DNA from: a virus
Virus record (IMG/VR): IMGVR_UViG_3300031456_000215
Span: 1 to 51,592 of that record
DNA length: 51,592 nucleotides
Reading direction: 5' to 3' (one strand)
Part shown: piece by piece, positions 15,081 through 22,670 of the stretch
Numbering within the stretch: position 1 is the first letter of the stretch
How the letters are laid out: each line of letters starts with the position of its first letter
The notes under the pieces: generated by a model
The model's database searches: none
Seen by the model: only the letters and a program-made list of their open reading frames with translations
Told to the model about the DNA's origin: nothing
Translations under genes and position numbers: made by a program

Positions 15081-15592
15081 GCCGCCACCGGTTCTATCGG
15101 CTGGGGCCGCCGCTGATGCGGTACCACGCCCGCTGTGGGGGCAAGCTCGCGGATGGTCTCGTGCGTCCCGGTCGGGTCGACCAGGCCCCAGAACGCGGCT
15201 GTCGCCGGATCGGGATAGGGGTCTTGCCAGATGATCGCTTCCCCTGCTGCTGCCCACTCCCGCTCGCTGCGTACGCGCATCGCCTCAACCTGCGCGTTCT
15301 TACTGCACGCATCGGCCGCGGAAATCTGCTCGTGCTCGGCGGTGGTGAACAGGTGGGGATGATTTTTCAGGTCTTCGGCGCGGGCTTCCGGAGTCGAGAC
15401 CTGGAGATACGTCTGCATCTTCTCGATGTGGGCGGAGCACCCGTATTTAGTCCAGGGCTCGCCGCAGGTGTCGCAGCGGCGGCGGCCGAGACCGAACCAG
15501 CCGCGGTGCTGGGTGCTGTGCATGTCGAGAACGACCTTGGCCGGGCCGATCTGCGGGTCGTAAGATGGCTGGTACGCCAGTGATTTCATCAT
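15077..15592 (-). CDS. Hypothetical zinc-finger-like protein, first gene of the small-protein operon, 171 aa
   Basis: A CDTCGEPWTKYGCSAH motif near residue 45 looks like a small zinc-binding knuckle. The rest is a helical, charged region and a proline-rich tail. Two adjacent ATGs at 15592/15589 are the likely starts, although no good ribosome site is present and a TTG at 15646 is possible. It appears to open the operon that runs leftward to 12229. Its position suggests it could bind nucleic acid or regulate, but this is inference. Confidence 0.55.
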   Translation of the reverse strand: MMKSLAYQPSYDPQIGPAKVVLDMHSTQHRGWFGLGRRRCDTCGEPWTKYGCSAHIEKMQTYLQVSTPEARAEDLKNHPHLFTTAEHEQISAADACSKNAQVEAMRVRSEREWAAAGEAIIWQDPYPDPATAAFWGLVDPTGTHETIRELAPTAGVVPHQRRPQPIEPVAA

Positions 15593-16099
15593 GGAGAGCC
15601 GTAATCTCTCTGTGCTGCGCTGGTGGAGCGGCACGTCCGAGACCAAGTTTCCAGACCGGTGTCTCAGGCGTGCCGCCGTTTTTGTACCCAGCGGCGGTGC
15701 GGATAGATGGTGTGAAGTTGTGGCCCGCCCGCCTCATCGTCTGTGTGACCAACGTCCGAGGCGGGCGGGCTGTGGGCTGCCCTGCGGAGGGAGCGCCAGC
15801 CGGGAAGACCCCCTTCGACCGGCTGGCGCTTAGAGCACCTGCCGATCCCGCAGCCCAGAATCAAGCTTGTTTGCCCTGATAGCGCCTGCTTGGCAGACGT
15901 GTCACAGAACTTGTGTCCGCCACCTGTGGCGACTGACACCCTAAGATCATGTCACAAGGTGCCAGGGATCGCAATGTATCATCACGGTGGCACACGGAAA
16001 AATTTCGAGGCGCGTAACAAGTGATTGAGGTAGAATCCGGGGCGTCAAGTCGCGGTGGTAGGTACAGATACCCTGGTCATCTAAAGGAAGGGTGTGCGC
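15593..16099. promoter_or_regulatory. Divergent control region with several inverted repeats
   Basis: No credible gene is seen. Perfect 12-bp arms AGCGCCAGCCGG (15792-15803) and CCGGCTGGCGCT (15819-15830) form a 15-nt-loop hairpin. GCCACCTGTGGC at 15919-15930 and repeated TGTCAC/TGTGTC-type words around 15898-15957 look like operators. A TAGAAT at about 16030 could be a -10 box for the rightward regulator gene. The region would control both the leftward small-protein operon and the rightward XRE gene. Confidence 0.45.
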
Positions 16100-16963
16100 A
16101 TGGACGAAGTTGGCAAACAACCGACCATCAGGGCTCGATGGCTCGGTAAAGAGCTGCAAGAGCATCGAAAAGCGGCGGGTGTCGAGGTTCAGGCGGTCGC
16201 CGAGTTCTTGGGCAAGCAACGCGCCGTGGTCTCCAGGTTCGAGCGAGGCGAGTTCCCGATCTCGATCGATGACCTTCCGGGCCTGCTCAATCTCTATCGC
16301 GTCAGTGACCTCAGAACGCGCGCGAACCTCCTCAAACTCGCCCAAGAAGTCACCCAGCGAGGTTGGGCGGACGGCTATGGGATCGGTAGCGGCCTCGCGA
16401 ATTTGATTTGGTTGGAGGAGAACGCACAGAGGATGCTCATTCTGAGCACGGGCGTCGTGTCCGGCCTGTTCCAGACGTCTGACTACGCTCGTGCGCTTTT
16501 CGACGTGTGGTCCGACGAAGAAGATGCCGAGCGGGCGAGTCGCTGGCTGGAAACCCGGCAAATCCGAGGAGCGCTGATTCAGGGCACAGGTGGTCCCGTT
16601 GTGCGTGTTCTGATGCTGGAGACCGTTCTCGACCATCACGTTGGCGGTGACACTGTAATGGCAGGTCAGATCAGTCACCTGATCAACACTGCTGAGCTTC
16701 CCCAGGTCGAGCTGAGGGTGCTTCCCCGTGGCATCTGGAAGCACATCGGATTGGGTGTCGAGGCAGGTTTTGCGCTGTTCGAGATGCGAAACGACTGGCC
16801 GACCGTTGTAGCGACCAACAGCACCGCCGGGACAGTCTATGCGGAATCGCCTGACATAGACTGGATCGGAAAGGGATTCGAGTCCCTCTGGAACAGTGAG
16901 GCTCTGGATGAAGCCCAGAGCACCGATCTCCTTAAGGCTAAGTTGAAGGACGTGACGAAATGA
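16100..16963 (+). CDS. XRE-family helix-turn-helix regulator with DUF5753
   Basis: An N-terminal XRE helix-turn-helix (LGKELQEHRKAAGVEVQAVA, then AVVSRFERGE) is followed by a DUF5753-type ligand-binding-like domain containing LIWLEENAQRMLILST, VVSGLFQTSDYARAL and LPQVELRVLPRG. This two-domain build is abundant in Streptomyces and relatives (WhiJ-like proteins), usually beside a DUF397 gene, as here. ATG at 16100 follows AAGGAAGGG. The gene overlaps its partner by four bases (ATGA). It is probably a regulator of this element or of host genes. Confidence 0.88.
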   Translation: MDEVGKQPTIRARWLGKELQEHRKAAGVEVQAVAEFLGKQRAVVSRFERGEFPISIDDLPGLLNLYRVSDLRTRANLLKLAQEVTQRGWADGYGIGSGLANLIWLEENAQRMLILSTGVVSGLFQTSDYARALFDVWSDEEDAERASRWLETRQIRGALIQGTGGPVVRVLMLETVLDHHVGGDTVMAGQISHLINTAELPQVELRVLPRGIWKHIGLGVEAGFALFEMRNDWPTVVATNSTAGTVYAESPDIDWIGKGFESLWNSEALDEAQSTDLLKAKLKDVTK

Positions 16964-17193
16964 CCAGCCACAGCACAGAGGGCACGCGAGCGCTCCAGGC
17001 TGGCGAAGGATGGCGCAAGAGCAGCCGTAGCGGTGACAACGGCAACGGCGGCAACTGCGTCGAAGCTCGCCCGGCCGGTGAAGGTTTCGAGCTTCGAGAC
17101 TCCAAACTCGGGACAGAGTCGCCTCGCTTCCCCCTGTCCGCCAGTGCTTTTGGTGTCTTGCTCACCGGGATTAAGTCCGGCGAGATCGCCTAG
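16960..17193 (+). CDS. DUF397 protein, partner of the XRE regulator
   Basis: This is a 77-residue protein with the DUF397 signature: GEGWRKSSRSGDNGNGGNCVE, FELRDSKLG, and a terminal ...FGVLLTGIKSGEI. In actinomycetes these small proteins are encoded beside DUF5753 regulators and modulate them, in a relation sometimes compared to toxin-antitoxin pairs. Translational coupling to the upstream gene supports that pairing. Confidence 0.88.
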   Translation: MTSHSTEGTRALQAGEGWRKSSRSGDNGNGGNCVEARPAGEGFELRDSKLGTESPRFPLSASAFGVLLTGIKSGEIA

Positions 17194-17295
17194 CCCGCCC
17201 CCAAACTTCGGGGCGCGCTCTCTCTTAGGGGGGTGCGTCTTTGCCTATCCCCAGGTGTCCACGCCCTCGTTGAGGGCCGCAAGCATCTTGTTCAG

Positions 17296-17317
17296 CCCGG
17301 CGGTTACGACCGCCGGG
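17296..17317 (+). terminator. Terminator hairpin after the XRE/DUF397 pair
   Basis: CCCGGCGGT and ACCGCCGGG form a perfect 9-bp stem with a TACG loop, followed by TTTCTGCT. Confidence 0.65.
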
Positions 17318-17360
17318 TTTCTGCTGCCTCCAGCGATGATCACACGCAAGGCATGAAGAA

Positions 17361-17382
17361 GCCCCCGACCGGAGTCGGGGGC
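17361..17382 (-). terminator. Terminator hairpin downstream of the HTH gene
   Basis: GCCCCCGAC and GTCGGGGGC pair around CGGA. It lies just beyond the minus-strand gene that ends at 17388, with a TTC-rich continuation. Confidence 0.65.
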
Positions 17383-17387
17383 GGGGT

Positions 17388-17834
17388 TCAAACCAGCTTC
17401 CGGCGCTTGGTGCCTCGCGTCTGGTCGTGCGCCGCCCGGCATTCGGGGCAGCGGCATCGGAATTTGCGGTAGGTGTGAGCTGTACCATGGTTCAGGCTCG
17501 GGTCACGTCCAGTCGTCAGAGCGGTGTCAACCCTGTTGGCCCACAACTCGTCCCAGTGGCGGCGGGCATGGATTGCCGCGACCGATACACCTGCCGTCTC
17601 AGCGGCGTCTCGCAGCGGCACACCGGAGGAGAGGTCGGCGATCAGTCGGCCCTCTACGGGGCGGAACATCGCCAGCATCAGGCCGCGCCTGTATGCGAGG
17701 GTCTCGCGGCTGTGGGCCTGTCGGGGGATTTCAGCGCGGTCGCCGTAGCGGTACTGCGTCTCTGGGGCAAGAGCCTCATAGGGCATCTGGGGTTTTGGCC
17801 GATTGTGGACGCGGGTCCGGTTTCGATTGGTCAC
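17388..17834 (-). CDS. Helix-turn-helix protein with C-terminal cysteine knuckle, 148 aa
   Basis: The middle has a typical helix-turn-helix (GVPLRDAAETAGVSVAAIHA, then RHWDELWANR). The C-terminus FRCRCPECRAAHDQTRG resembles a small zinc knuckle common in actinophage DNA-binding proteins. The GTG at 17834 has GGAG 8 nt upstream, but that GGAG forms the right arm of a hairpin (17842-17859), so translation may be structure-controlled. Confidence 0.65.
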   Translation of the reverse strand: MTNRNRTRVHNRPKPQMPYEALAPETQYRYGDRAEIPRQAHSRETLAYRRGLMLAMFRPVEGRLIADLSSGVPLRDAAETAGVSVAAIHARRHWDELWANRVDTALTTGRDPSLNHGTAHTYRKFRCRCPECRAAHDQTRGTKRRKLV

Positions 17835-17841
17835 GTTTCAT

Positions 17842-18247
17842 CTCCACATGCGTGGGGAGCATCAGTCTGCGGTCGCGGGCCTGAAAACTCCAGTATGGCA
17901 GGCAGGCACCAGGATGGGTGTCCCTTGGGAATCCCCGCGTTGGCGGGGACAAAACCCGAACCCTCATCGAGAGCGTGAGGTGGGTGACCTCCATGTAAGT
18001 GGAGAACATGACAACCAGTTGCTTGACAATCTGGTGCCGTTGGCTTACCCCCGCGGTGGCGGGGAGGGCTTCAACCGTTGATACAACAGCGGCTCATCCT
18101 CGCGTGAGCGAGGAAATGACTGCCGGTAAATCTTGACCTGATCGCCCAGTTCAAATGGTGTAACCGCAATGAGGACCGGCAGCCGGAACCGACGTTACCC
18201 CTTCACGGTTGGCCGGTCAAGGAGTCGTCACCTCCCCAAGTGAGGAG
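17842..18247. repeat. Cluster of six related short hairpins resembling degenerate type I-E CRISPR repeats
   Basis: Stem-loops occur at 17842-17859, 17932-17949, 17989-18004, 18049-18064, 18097-18114 and 18232-18247. Typical cores are TCCCCGCGTTGGCGGGGA, CCCCGCGGTGGCGGGG and TCCTCGCGTGAGCGAGGA. Several left flanks resemble CTCAT and right flanks GGAG plus CAT/AA. Stem changes are compensated on the other arm. Centre spacings are about 90, 56, 60, 49 and 134 bp, so only some approach the 61-bp CRISPR period, and there is no cas gene. I call it a repeat cluster, not a working CRISPR. A 42-codon frame at 18008 with GGAG before it is probably chance. Confidence 0.5.
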
Positions 18248-18294
18248 CCGCTGGGTTGCTCGTAGCGTCCAGGGCCGCAAGATGAGTGACCTGT

Positions 18295-20106
18295 TCAGCC
18301 ATCGGTTTCGGTCTCCTTCGAGGTGGGGGTGTGCTCGGCTCGCCACACGTTGACCTTCGGTTTACGCGGCATCATCGGGGACCCCGCAGGGCCCTTGATA
18401 TAGGCGTCCACCACGATCCACTTCCGCTGCCCGCGTTTGGGTCCATACGCCTGGTTGCGGCGATGCGGCTCGACCCACCACTGATGCTGGTAGACCCGCC
18501 CGGACTTGTCCTTCTCTACTCGGCGCGGGTTGGCGGGCCGGTCGACGTTGACGAGCCGCACCTCAGGCAGCGGGCGTTCGGGCCCTGCCGGCCCGCCCTT
18601 CTTCCGCGTCTGCTTCTTGTGCGCTTTCGGGGCGGCCACGGTCGATTGCGCAATGTAGGACGAGGTCCGCATGGCAGTGAACGCAGAGCCGAGAATCGCG
18701 AGGATGGCGCCGCCCGCGCGGGCGCCGTGGGTGAGGTCGCCGCGGGTGGTGTGGATGGTCTCGGGAAGGGTGCCGGTGGTGGCGGGCACGATCTTGGTCT
18801 CATAGTCGGTCTTGAACCGGTAGCGGGTGCGGTGGCACCACAGCACCACCTGGAAGGTGCCGTCACGGGAGGAGCGGCCCCAGGAGATCGCGTCGAAAGC
18901 CGCATCCGAGTACAACGACGGGATACCGCCCTCGAAGTACATGAAGCCGGAGCGGCTGTCGAGTTCGGCCAGGTCCACTTGTTCGGCCCCGGCCGCGAGG
19001 GTGGCGACCATGTCCGTTGACTCCCGCGAGAGCCACCAGAGCCGGTCATGATTGAGGGTGTCGCGGACCTTGAACATGATCTCGGGCAGCATCGACTGGT
19101 TGCGGATCTGGTCGATTTTGAGAGCGGTCTCGGTGATGTCGGCAATGGCCTTGGGGAGCATCCGCGGCTCGATCACGATGTTCCACGGGATCGTGTAGTC
19201 AATGCCCATGTCCCCGTCGCCGTCGAGGTTCGCTCCCTCGATCTCGTGATACGTGGCGACACCGGTAACGCGCGAGGCCACGATGTCGTCGCCGGAGAGG
19301 TCGGTGAGGACTGGCACCCGGTGGTCGGCGACGTAGAGGCTCACGGACTGGTCGGTTCGGGCGGCTTCGGCCCATGCCGGGTCGTGGATTTTGACCGGGG
19401 CGAGGTCGAACGGCAGCCCTGAGACCTTGAATTCGGTGCCGTTGGAGATCACGACCACGTTCTTGCTGGGTTGACCGGGCGGGCCCAGCAGGGCGGTGAG
19501 TTGGGCGTCGGTGCCTTTGACCATGCCGCGCAGTTCCGCGGGGAAGACGAGGCCAGCTCGCGGGCCGCCGTCAGTGTCGATAACGGCGGCGAGGACCGGC
19601 ATGGGCCGGGACCGGAGGTAATCGCCCCATTCGGGGAAGGTCAAGAACATGACATCCCAGACGGGGAACATCCCGATCCTGAGCATAGGGACGCTGACCC
19701 GCTGTCCCGGTTCGCCGTTCTCGGCGCGCTGCTTGAGCGCGTCCATGTCGGCCTCGTGGACGAATCCGGCGCAGACCGCACAGGCGCTCCACGGGCTGTC
19801 GAGCTTATCGAACTCGTAGGCGAGGTTATCGTCTTGGTCCAGGAGGCCCGCGGCGACCGCGCCCTTGACGGGGGTGAAGATCTCCACAATCGGTTTCGCG
19901 GAGCAGAAGTCACAGACTTGGGAGATCTTGGAGTCGTCGGTGGGTCGGTCGATGGGGACGAGGCTCGCGCACGCGGCGTCGTCTTCGGGGGTGACGTGCT
20001 CCCATTCGGTGACCGTGGCTCCGGGCTGGCGAATGCTGCGCAGTGGCCTGCGGCAGGTCGCGCAGATCTTCTGCCCGGCGAGAGCTGCGTCTTGCCTCTT
20101 GCTCAT
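18295..20106 (-). CDS. Large zinc-ribbon protein of unknown function, 603 aa
   Basis: The N-terminus carries zinc-ribbon pairs: ICATC early, CDFC near residue 60 and CAVC near 105. A long central region has no known fold I can name. The C-terminal ~80 residues contain VEPHRRNQAYGPKRGQRKW and VDAYIKGPAGSP. A similar ending (HWVRPH-like, RNQAYG, GP-G-P) recurs in my memory in proteins of actinomycete plasmids and phages, and in relatives labelled AcrVA2-like. That link is weak and from memory. ATG at 20106 follows CAGGAGC. It lies next to the CRISPR-like hairpin cluster. Confidence 0.6.
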   Translation of the reverse strand: MSKRQDAALAGQKICATCRRPLRSIRQPGATVTEWEHVTPEDDAACASLVPIDRPTDDSKISQVCDFCSAKPIVEIFTPVKGAVAAGLLDQDDNLAYEFDKLDSPWSACAVCAGFVHEADMDALKQRAENGEPGQRVSVPMLRIGMFPVWDVMFLTFPEWGDYLRSRPMPVLAAVIDTDGGPRAGLVFPAELRGMVKGTDAQLTALLGPPGQPSKNVVVISNGTEFKVSGLPFDLAPVKIHDPAWAEAARTDQSVSLYVADHRVPVLTDLSGDDIVASRVTGVATYHEIEGANLDGDGDMGIDYTIPWNIVIEPRMLPKAIADITETALKIDQIRNQSMLPEIMFKVRDTLNHDRLWWLSRESTDMVATLAAGAEQVDLAELDSRSGFMYFEGGIPSLYSDAAFDAISWGRSSRDGTFQVVLWCHRTRYRFKTDYETKIVPATTGTLPETIHTTRGDLTHGARAGGAILAILGSAFTAMRTSSYIAQSTVAAPKAHKKQTRKKGGPAGPERPLPEVRLVNVDRPANPRRVEKDKSGRVYQHQWWVEPHRRNQAYGPKRGQRKWIVVDAYIKGPAGSPMMPRKPKVNVWRAEHTPTSKETETDG

Positions 20107-20198
20107 GGGGTAATTTTGCTCCTGTCTAGAGTCTTCTGCGATTCGGACAGGCGGCCTCGGGGAATCGTTGTGGAAGTTCCCGAGGCCGCATTGGTGTG

Positions 20199-20477
20199 TC
20201 AGGCGCGGATACCGTTCGTTCGGAGTGCCTCGGTCCAACGCCGATAGGCCGCGCGTTCTGCGGCCGAGGCTTCTATGCCCTGGCCTCCCTCGAAGGCCCA
20301 CATGCGGTCGGTCAGGTCAAGCAATTCGTCGGCGGTGCCGCGGACCCGCAGCGATCCGGCCCGGCCGCGTTCGGTGGCAACGTCGGTCAGGGCGTCGCCG
20401 TCTTGCAATGCTTCCGCGAGCACGCCGGGAAGCGTCACGGTGTAAGTGGGCAAAGGTTGCTTGTCAGTCTGGTCCAT
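20199..20477 (-). CDS. Hypothetical protein, 92 aa
   Basis: ATG at 20477 follows GAAGGGAA. The product begins MDQTDKQPLPTYTVTLPG and is a small alpha/beta protein (VLAEALQDGDALTDVA, then GTADELLDLTDRMWAFEGG). It sits upstream of the 603-residue protein on the same strand, with a 92-bp gap. No family recognised. Confidence 0.58.
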   Translation of the reverse strand: MDQTDKQPLPTYTVTLPGVLAEALQDGDALTDVATERGRAGSLRVRGTADELLDLTDRMWAFEGGQGIEASAAERAAYRRWTEALRTNGIRA

Positions 20478-20556
20478 TCGTTGTTTCCCTTCAGTTTCGG
20501 GCAATGGGGTAATGGAGTTTGGCCTGGTAGCGGCTGAGGGGTTTCGCGGACAACGA

Positions 20557-20586
20557 AGGCCCCGGCTGGCGTACCGGCCGGGGCCT
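20557..20586. terminator. Terminator hairpin
   Basis: AGGCCCCGGC (20557-20566) pairs with GCCGGGGCCT (20577-20586). It lies between the HTH gene ending at 20676 and the next minus-strand gene. Confidence 0.75.
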
Positions 20587-20675
20587 GGTGCCCGCAGGAG
20601 CGGGCAGACGGTTGAACCGCGCCAGTCGCTGAAATGGTTAGCGGATCGCCTCAAAGGCTACCGGCTTCAGCCAGG

Positions 20676-21278
20676 TCAGGAGGTCTTGTCACCGGGTAGC
20701 GTTGCGGGAATGCGCCAGACGCGGCGGCGCTCGGGCGTCCACCAGGCCGGGGCCGGGACGCGAATCAGCGAGTCCCCGTCTGTGGCTTCGCGTTCGAGGT
20801 AGTGGAATCCGCCCTCTTTCACCCGCCAAGGCGTCGGCTCGGCGCTGGGATCGTAGGCGAGGACTTCGCGATTTTCGATCAGGGTTGAGAGCCATCCGCG
20901 CAACCGGCGAAGCCGCTCGGGGGTGAACTCGCTCGTGCCTTCGAGGACTGTGCGCAGGTAGTCACGAGACCAGGTGTAGGGCCCGGAGTTGATATGTCGC
21001 GAGGCGACTTCCCAGGGCCAAAACGGGTCGATCACGCTGCGGGTCGGCATCGGGGCGTCGGGGTCTTTCAGCCACCGGCTGATAGTCGCCGGGCCTTTGC
21101 CTTTCCGGCGCGCGAGTTCGCGGACGCTGATCTCGCCGGAGCGGTAGGCGGCCAGCTCGGCGGGCGTGAACCGCGGTTCGGCCACTGATTCCCCCCTTTT
21201 CCGCCTCGGTACCGCCCGAGGATACCCAGTGTGGGGCAGCGCCGGAGGGGCTGGAGGCAGGGTCAGGAGATCGCTCAT
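20676..21278 (-). CDS. Helix-turn-helix DNA-binding protein, 200 aa
   Basis: Residues ~40-75 form a helix-turn-helix (RFTPAELAAYRSGEISVREL, then ARRKGKGPATISRWLKD). The rest is an arginine- and tryptophan-rich domain (PFWPWEVASRHIN, RLRRLRGWLSTLIENREVL). ATG at 21278 is 11 bp from a perfect palindrome (21289-21308) that spans the gap to the divergent HNH gene, making autoregulation through that site likely. The same palindrome recurs at 26930. Confidence 0.65.
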   Translation of the reverse strand: MSDLLTLPPAPPALPHTGYPRAVPRRKRGESVAEPRFTPAELAAYRSGEISVRELARRKGKGPATISRWLKDPDAPMPTRSVIDPFWPWEVASRHINSGPYTWSRDYLRTVLEGTSEFTPERLRRLRGWLSTLIENREVLAYDPSAEPTPWRVKEGGFHYLEREATDGDSLIRVPAPAWWTPERRRVWRIPATLPGDKTS

Positions 21279-21288
21279 AGAAATGACA

Positions 21289-21308
21289 ATACAGGACTGG
21301 TCCTGTAT
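21289..21308. promoter_or_regulatory. 20-bp palindromic operator, copy 1
   Basis: ATACAGGAC and GTCCTGTAT flank a central TG. It fills the divergent gap between the HTH gene and the HNH gene and covers the first two bases of the HNH start codon. An identical 20-mer lies at 26930-26949. Confidence 0.7.
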
Positions 21309-21645
21309 GAAACACAGGGAGATGTCTGTTTTGTATTCGGGCTGGTCACAACGCCCATCGGGGCGCAATGAGGAGCTGCCGGAGGACTGGCCGCAACGGT
21401 GCCGGGCGGTCATGGTCCGCGACGGGCGGCGGTGCCGGTGGCTCCGTGCTGACACCGGGGGGCCGTGCGGGCTCCCGGCTTCCGATGTGGACCACATCAG
21501 GGCGGGCGGGGACCATTCGCTGTCGAATCTCCAGGCCCTGTGCCGACACCACCACAACCGGAAGACGGGGGGCGAAACCCACGGGGCCCGGCCGCCGCGG
21601 GCCCGCCCCGCTACGCGGCACCCTGGGCTCCTCGATCCGGGGTAG
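21307..21645 (+). CDS. HNH endonuclease
   Basis: The 112-residue protein has the HNH fold: RAVMVRDGRRCRWL at the first zinc/strand region, DVDHIRAGGDHSLSNLQALC, and CRHHHNRKTGGE at the end. Phage HNH nucleases often assist terminase in cutting packaging sites. This one lies 12 kb from terminase, so its role may differ. ATG 21307 overlaps the upstream palindrome; a second ATG at 21322 is possible. Confidence 0.85.
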   Translation: MKHREMSVLYSGWSQRPSGRNEELPEDWPQRCRAVMVRDGRRCRWLRADTGGPCGLPASDVDHIRAGGDHSLSNLQALCRHHHNRKTGGETHGARPPRARPATRHPGLLDPG

Positions 21646-21649
21646 GTGT

Positions 21650-21735
21650 CCGGGGCAGGGTGCCCAGGGGAGGGGGGTGTGGGGAGGGGTGGAGTCCGGG
21701 GTGGGGTGCCTCGGGGAGGGGTCTCCCCGGAAACC
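21650..21735 (+). other. G-run-rich intergenic stretch with G-quadruplex potential
   Basis: The plus strand has many runs of three to six G separated by one to five bases (for example GGGGAGGGGGGTGTGGGGAG), then a GGTCTCCCCGGAAACC hairpin. It lies between the HNH gene and the next rightward gene. No gene fits here. Confidence 0.5.
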
Positions 21736-21753
21736 GGGCCCTATCATGGGCGG

Positions 21754-22110
21754 ATGGACTCCCCTTGGCACACCGCGACGATGCGCCACCACATTGAGCA
21801 ACGTCAGATCGAGCCGCTGATCTCACCGCCGCTTCCCGATCGGGTCATCGCCCGCCTGGCGGTCCAACAATTCCTGGACGGGACGGCCGCTTTGGCGCCC
21901 GACCTCACGGCGATTGCCGAGCTGTGGCGCGAAGGCGCGGAAGCTGACCGCGCGGACTTCGGTGAGCTGTCCTGGTCGATCTTCGAGTGTCGCGGCACTT
22001 CGTGTCGCACTGCGGTTCAGGAGTTTCTCAACGGCTGGGCCGCCCAGATCGAGGCGGCGACCGGCGCGGCTTTCGCGGTGCCGCGCTACGAGCCCGGCCA
22101 GCAGGCGTGA
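21754..22110 (+). CDS. Hypothetical protein, 118 aa
   Basis: ATG at 21754 (MDSPWHTATMRHH). The product is helical (RVIARLAVQQFLDGTAALAP, then LTAIAELWREGAEA) with a SIFECRGTSCRTAVQEFLNG segment. It is the last rightward gene of this block. No family recognised and no clear ribosome site beyond a G-rich leader. Confidence 0.5.
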   Translation: MDSPWHTATMRHHIEQRQIEPLISPPLPDRVIARLAVQQFLDGTAALAPDLTAIAELWREGAEADRADFGELSWSIFECRGTSCRTAVQEFLNGWAAQIEAATGAAFAVPRYEPGQQA

Positions 22111-22500
22111 GAACCGGCCAGGTTCACCACCGGCTAGCCTGAGAACCGGCTCGTGCGCGCCCTATAAGCGGCCCGTGCCCGCGCGGGACCCTCCCGGCCC
22201 TGAACCTCCAGGTCCCAAATGCACCATAAGTACCTTCTATAACATATGCTACATATATACCTTTAATCACCATATGGTCTATAGATCACGATTAGCACCT
22301 TCATCACGATTGCCGTAATCATGACGATATGTCCGCTTTCAGGATCGGTTCATAGCCTCTGACCAGGTAAGACGCTCTCAGTTGCCCCGTGTGCCTCTCA
22401 AATTTTGGTACCCTTACCTGGTTATGGTCACGTCATTCGTGCCTCTCAGATTGGCCACTAGGCCGCTCTGTCGACGTTTTGGCAGGTAGTTCTAGGCAAC

Positions 22501-22536
22501 AGCCAACCCGCACGGTGGGCACCGTGCGGGTTGGCT
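22501..22536. terminator. Very stable hairpin
   Basis: 16-bp perfect stem with a GGGC loop; likely a bidirectional terminator. Confidence 0.75.
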
Positions 22537-22615
22537 CGTTCAGGTCGCTATCTGCTGTGGGCCCACAAGAGAACGGGCCCGCGGAACGCGCTCACGCGCT
22601 CCCTGGACAACGCAA

Positions 22616-22643
22616 AACCCGCACCGGTCACCCGGTGCGGGTT
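22616..22643 (-). terminator. Terminator of the leftward orphan-gene block
   Basis: 12-bp perfect stem located 28 nt beyond the stop codon at 22671 on the minus strand. Confidence 0.75.
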
Positions 22644-22670
22644 GCGTCATGTTCGGCCTGTGCGGGCCCG

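Larger units (their letters stand above)
22111..22670. other. Intergenic region: AT-rich patch and two strong hairpins
   Basis: No gene is seen. An AT-rich patch lies at about 22230-22330 (ACATATGCTACATATATACC). Then come two perfect terminator-like hairpins: 22501-22536 (16-bp arms AGCCAACCCGCACGGT) and 22616-22643 (12-bp arms AACCCGCACCGG). Both arms begin with AACCCGCAC, so the two are related. The second sits just beyond the stop of the minus-strand gene at 22671. Confidence 0.6.

Noticed and set aside
17842-18247. Functional CRISPR array
   Set aside because: Unit spacing is irregular, repeat sequences differ and no cas gene is present, so it is listed only as a hairpin cluster.
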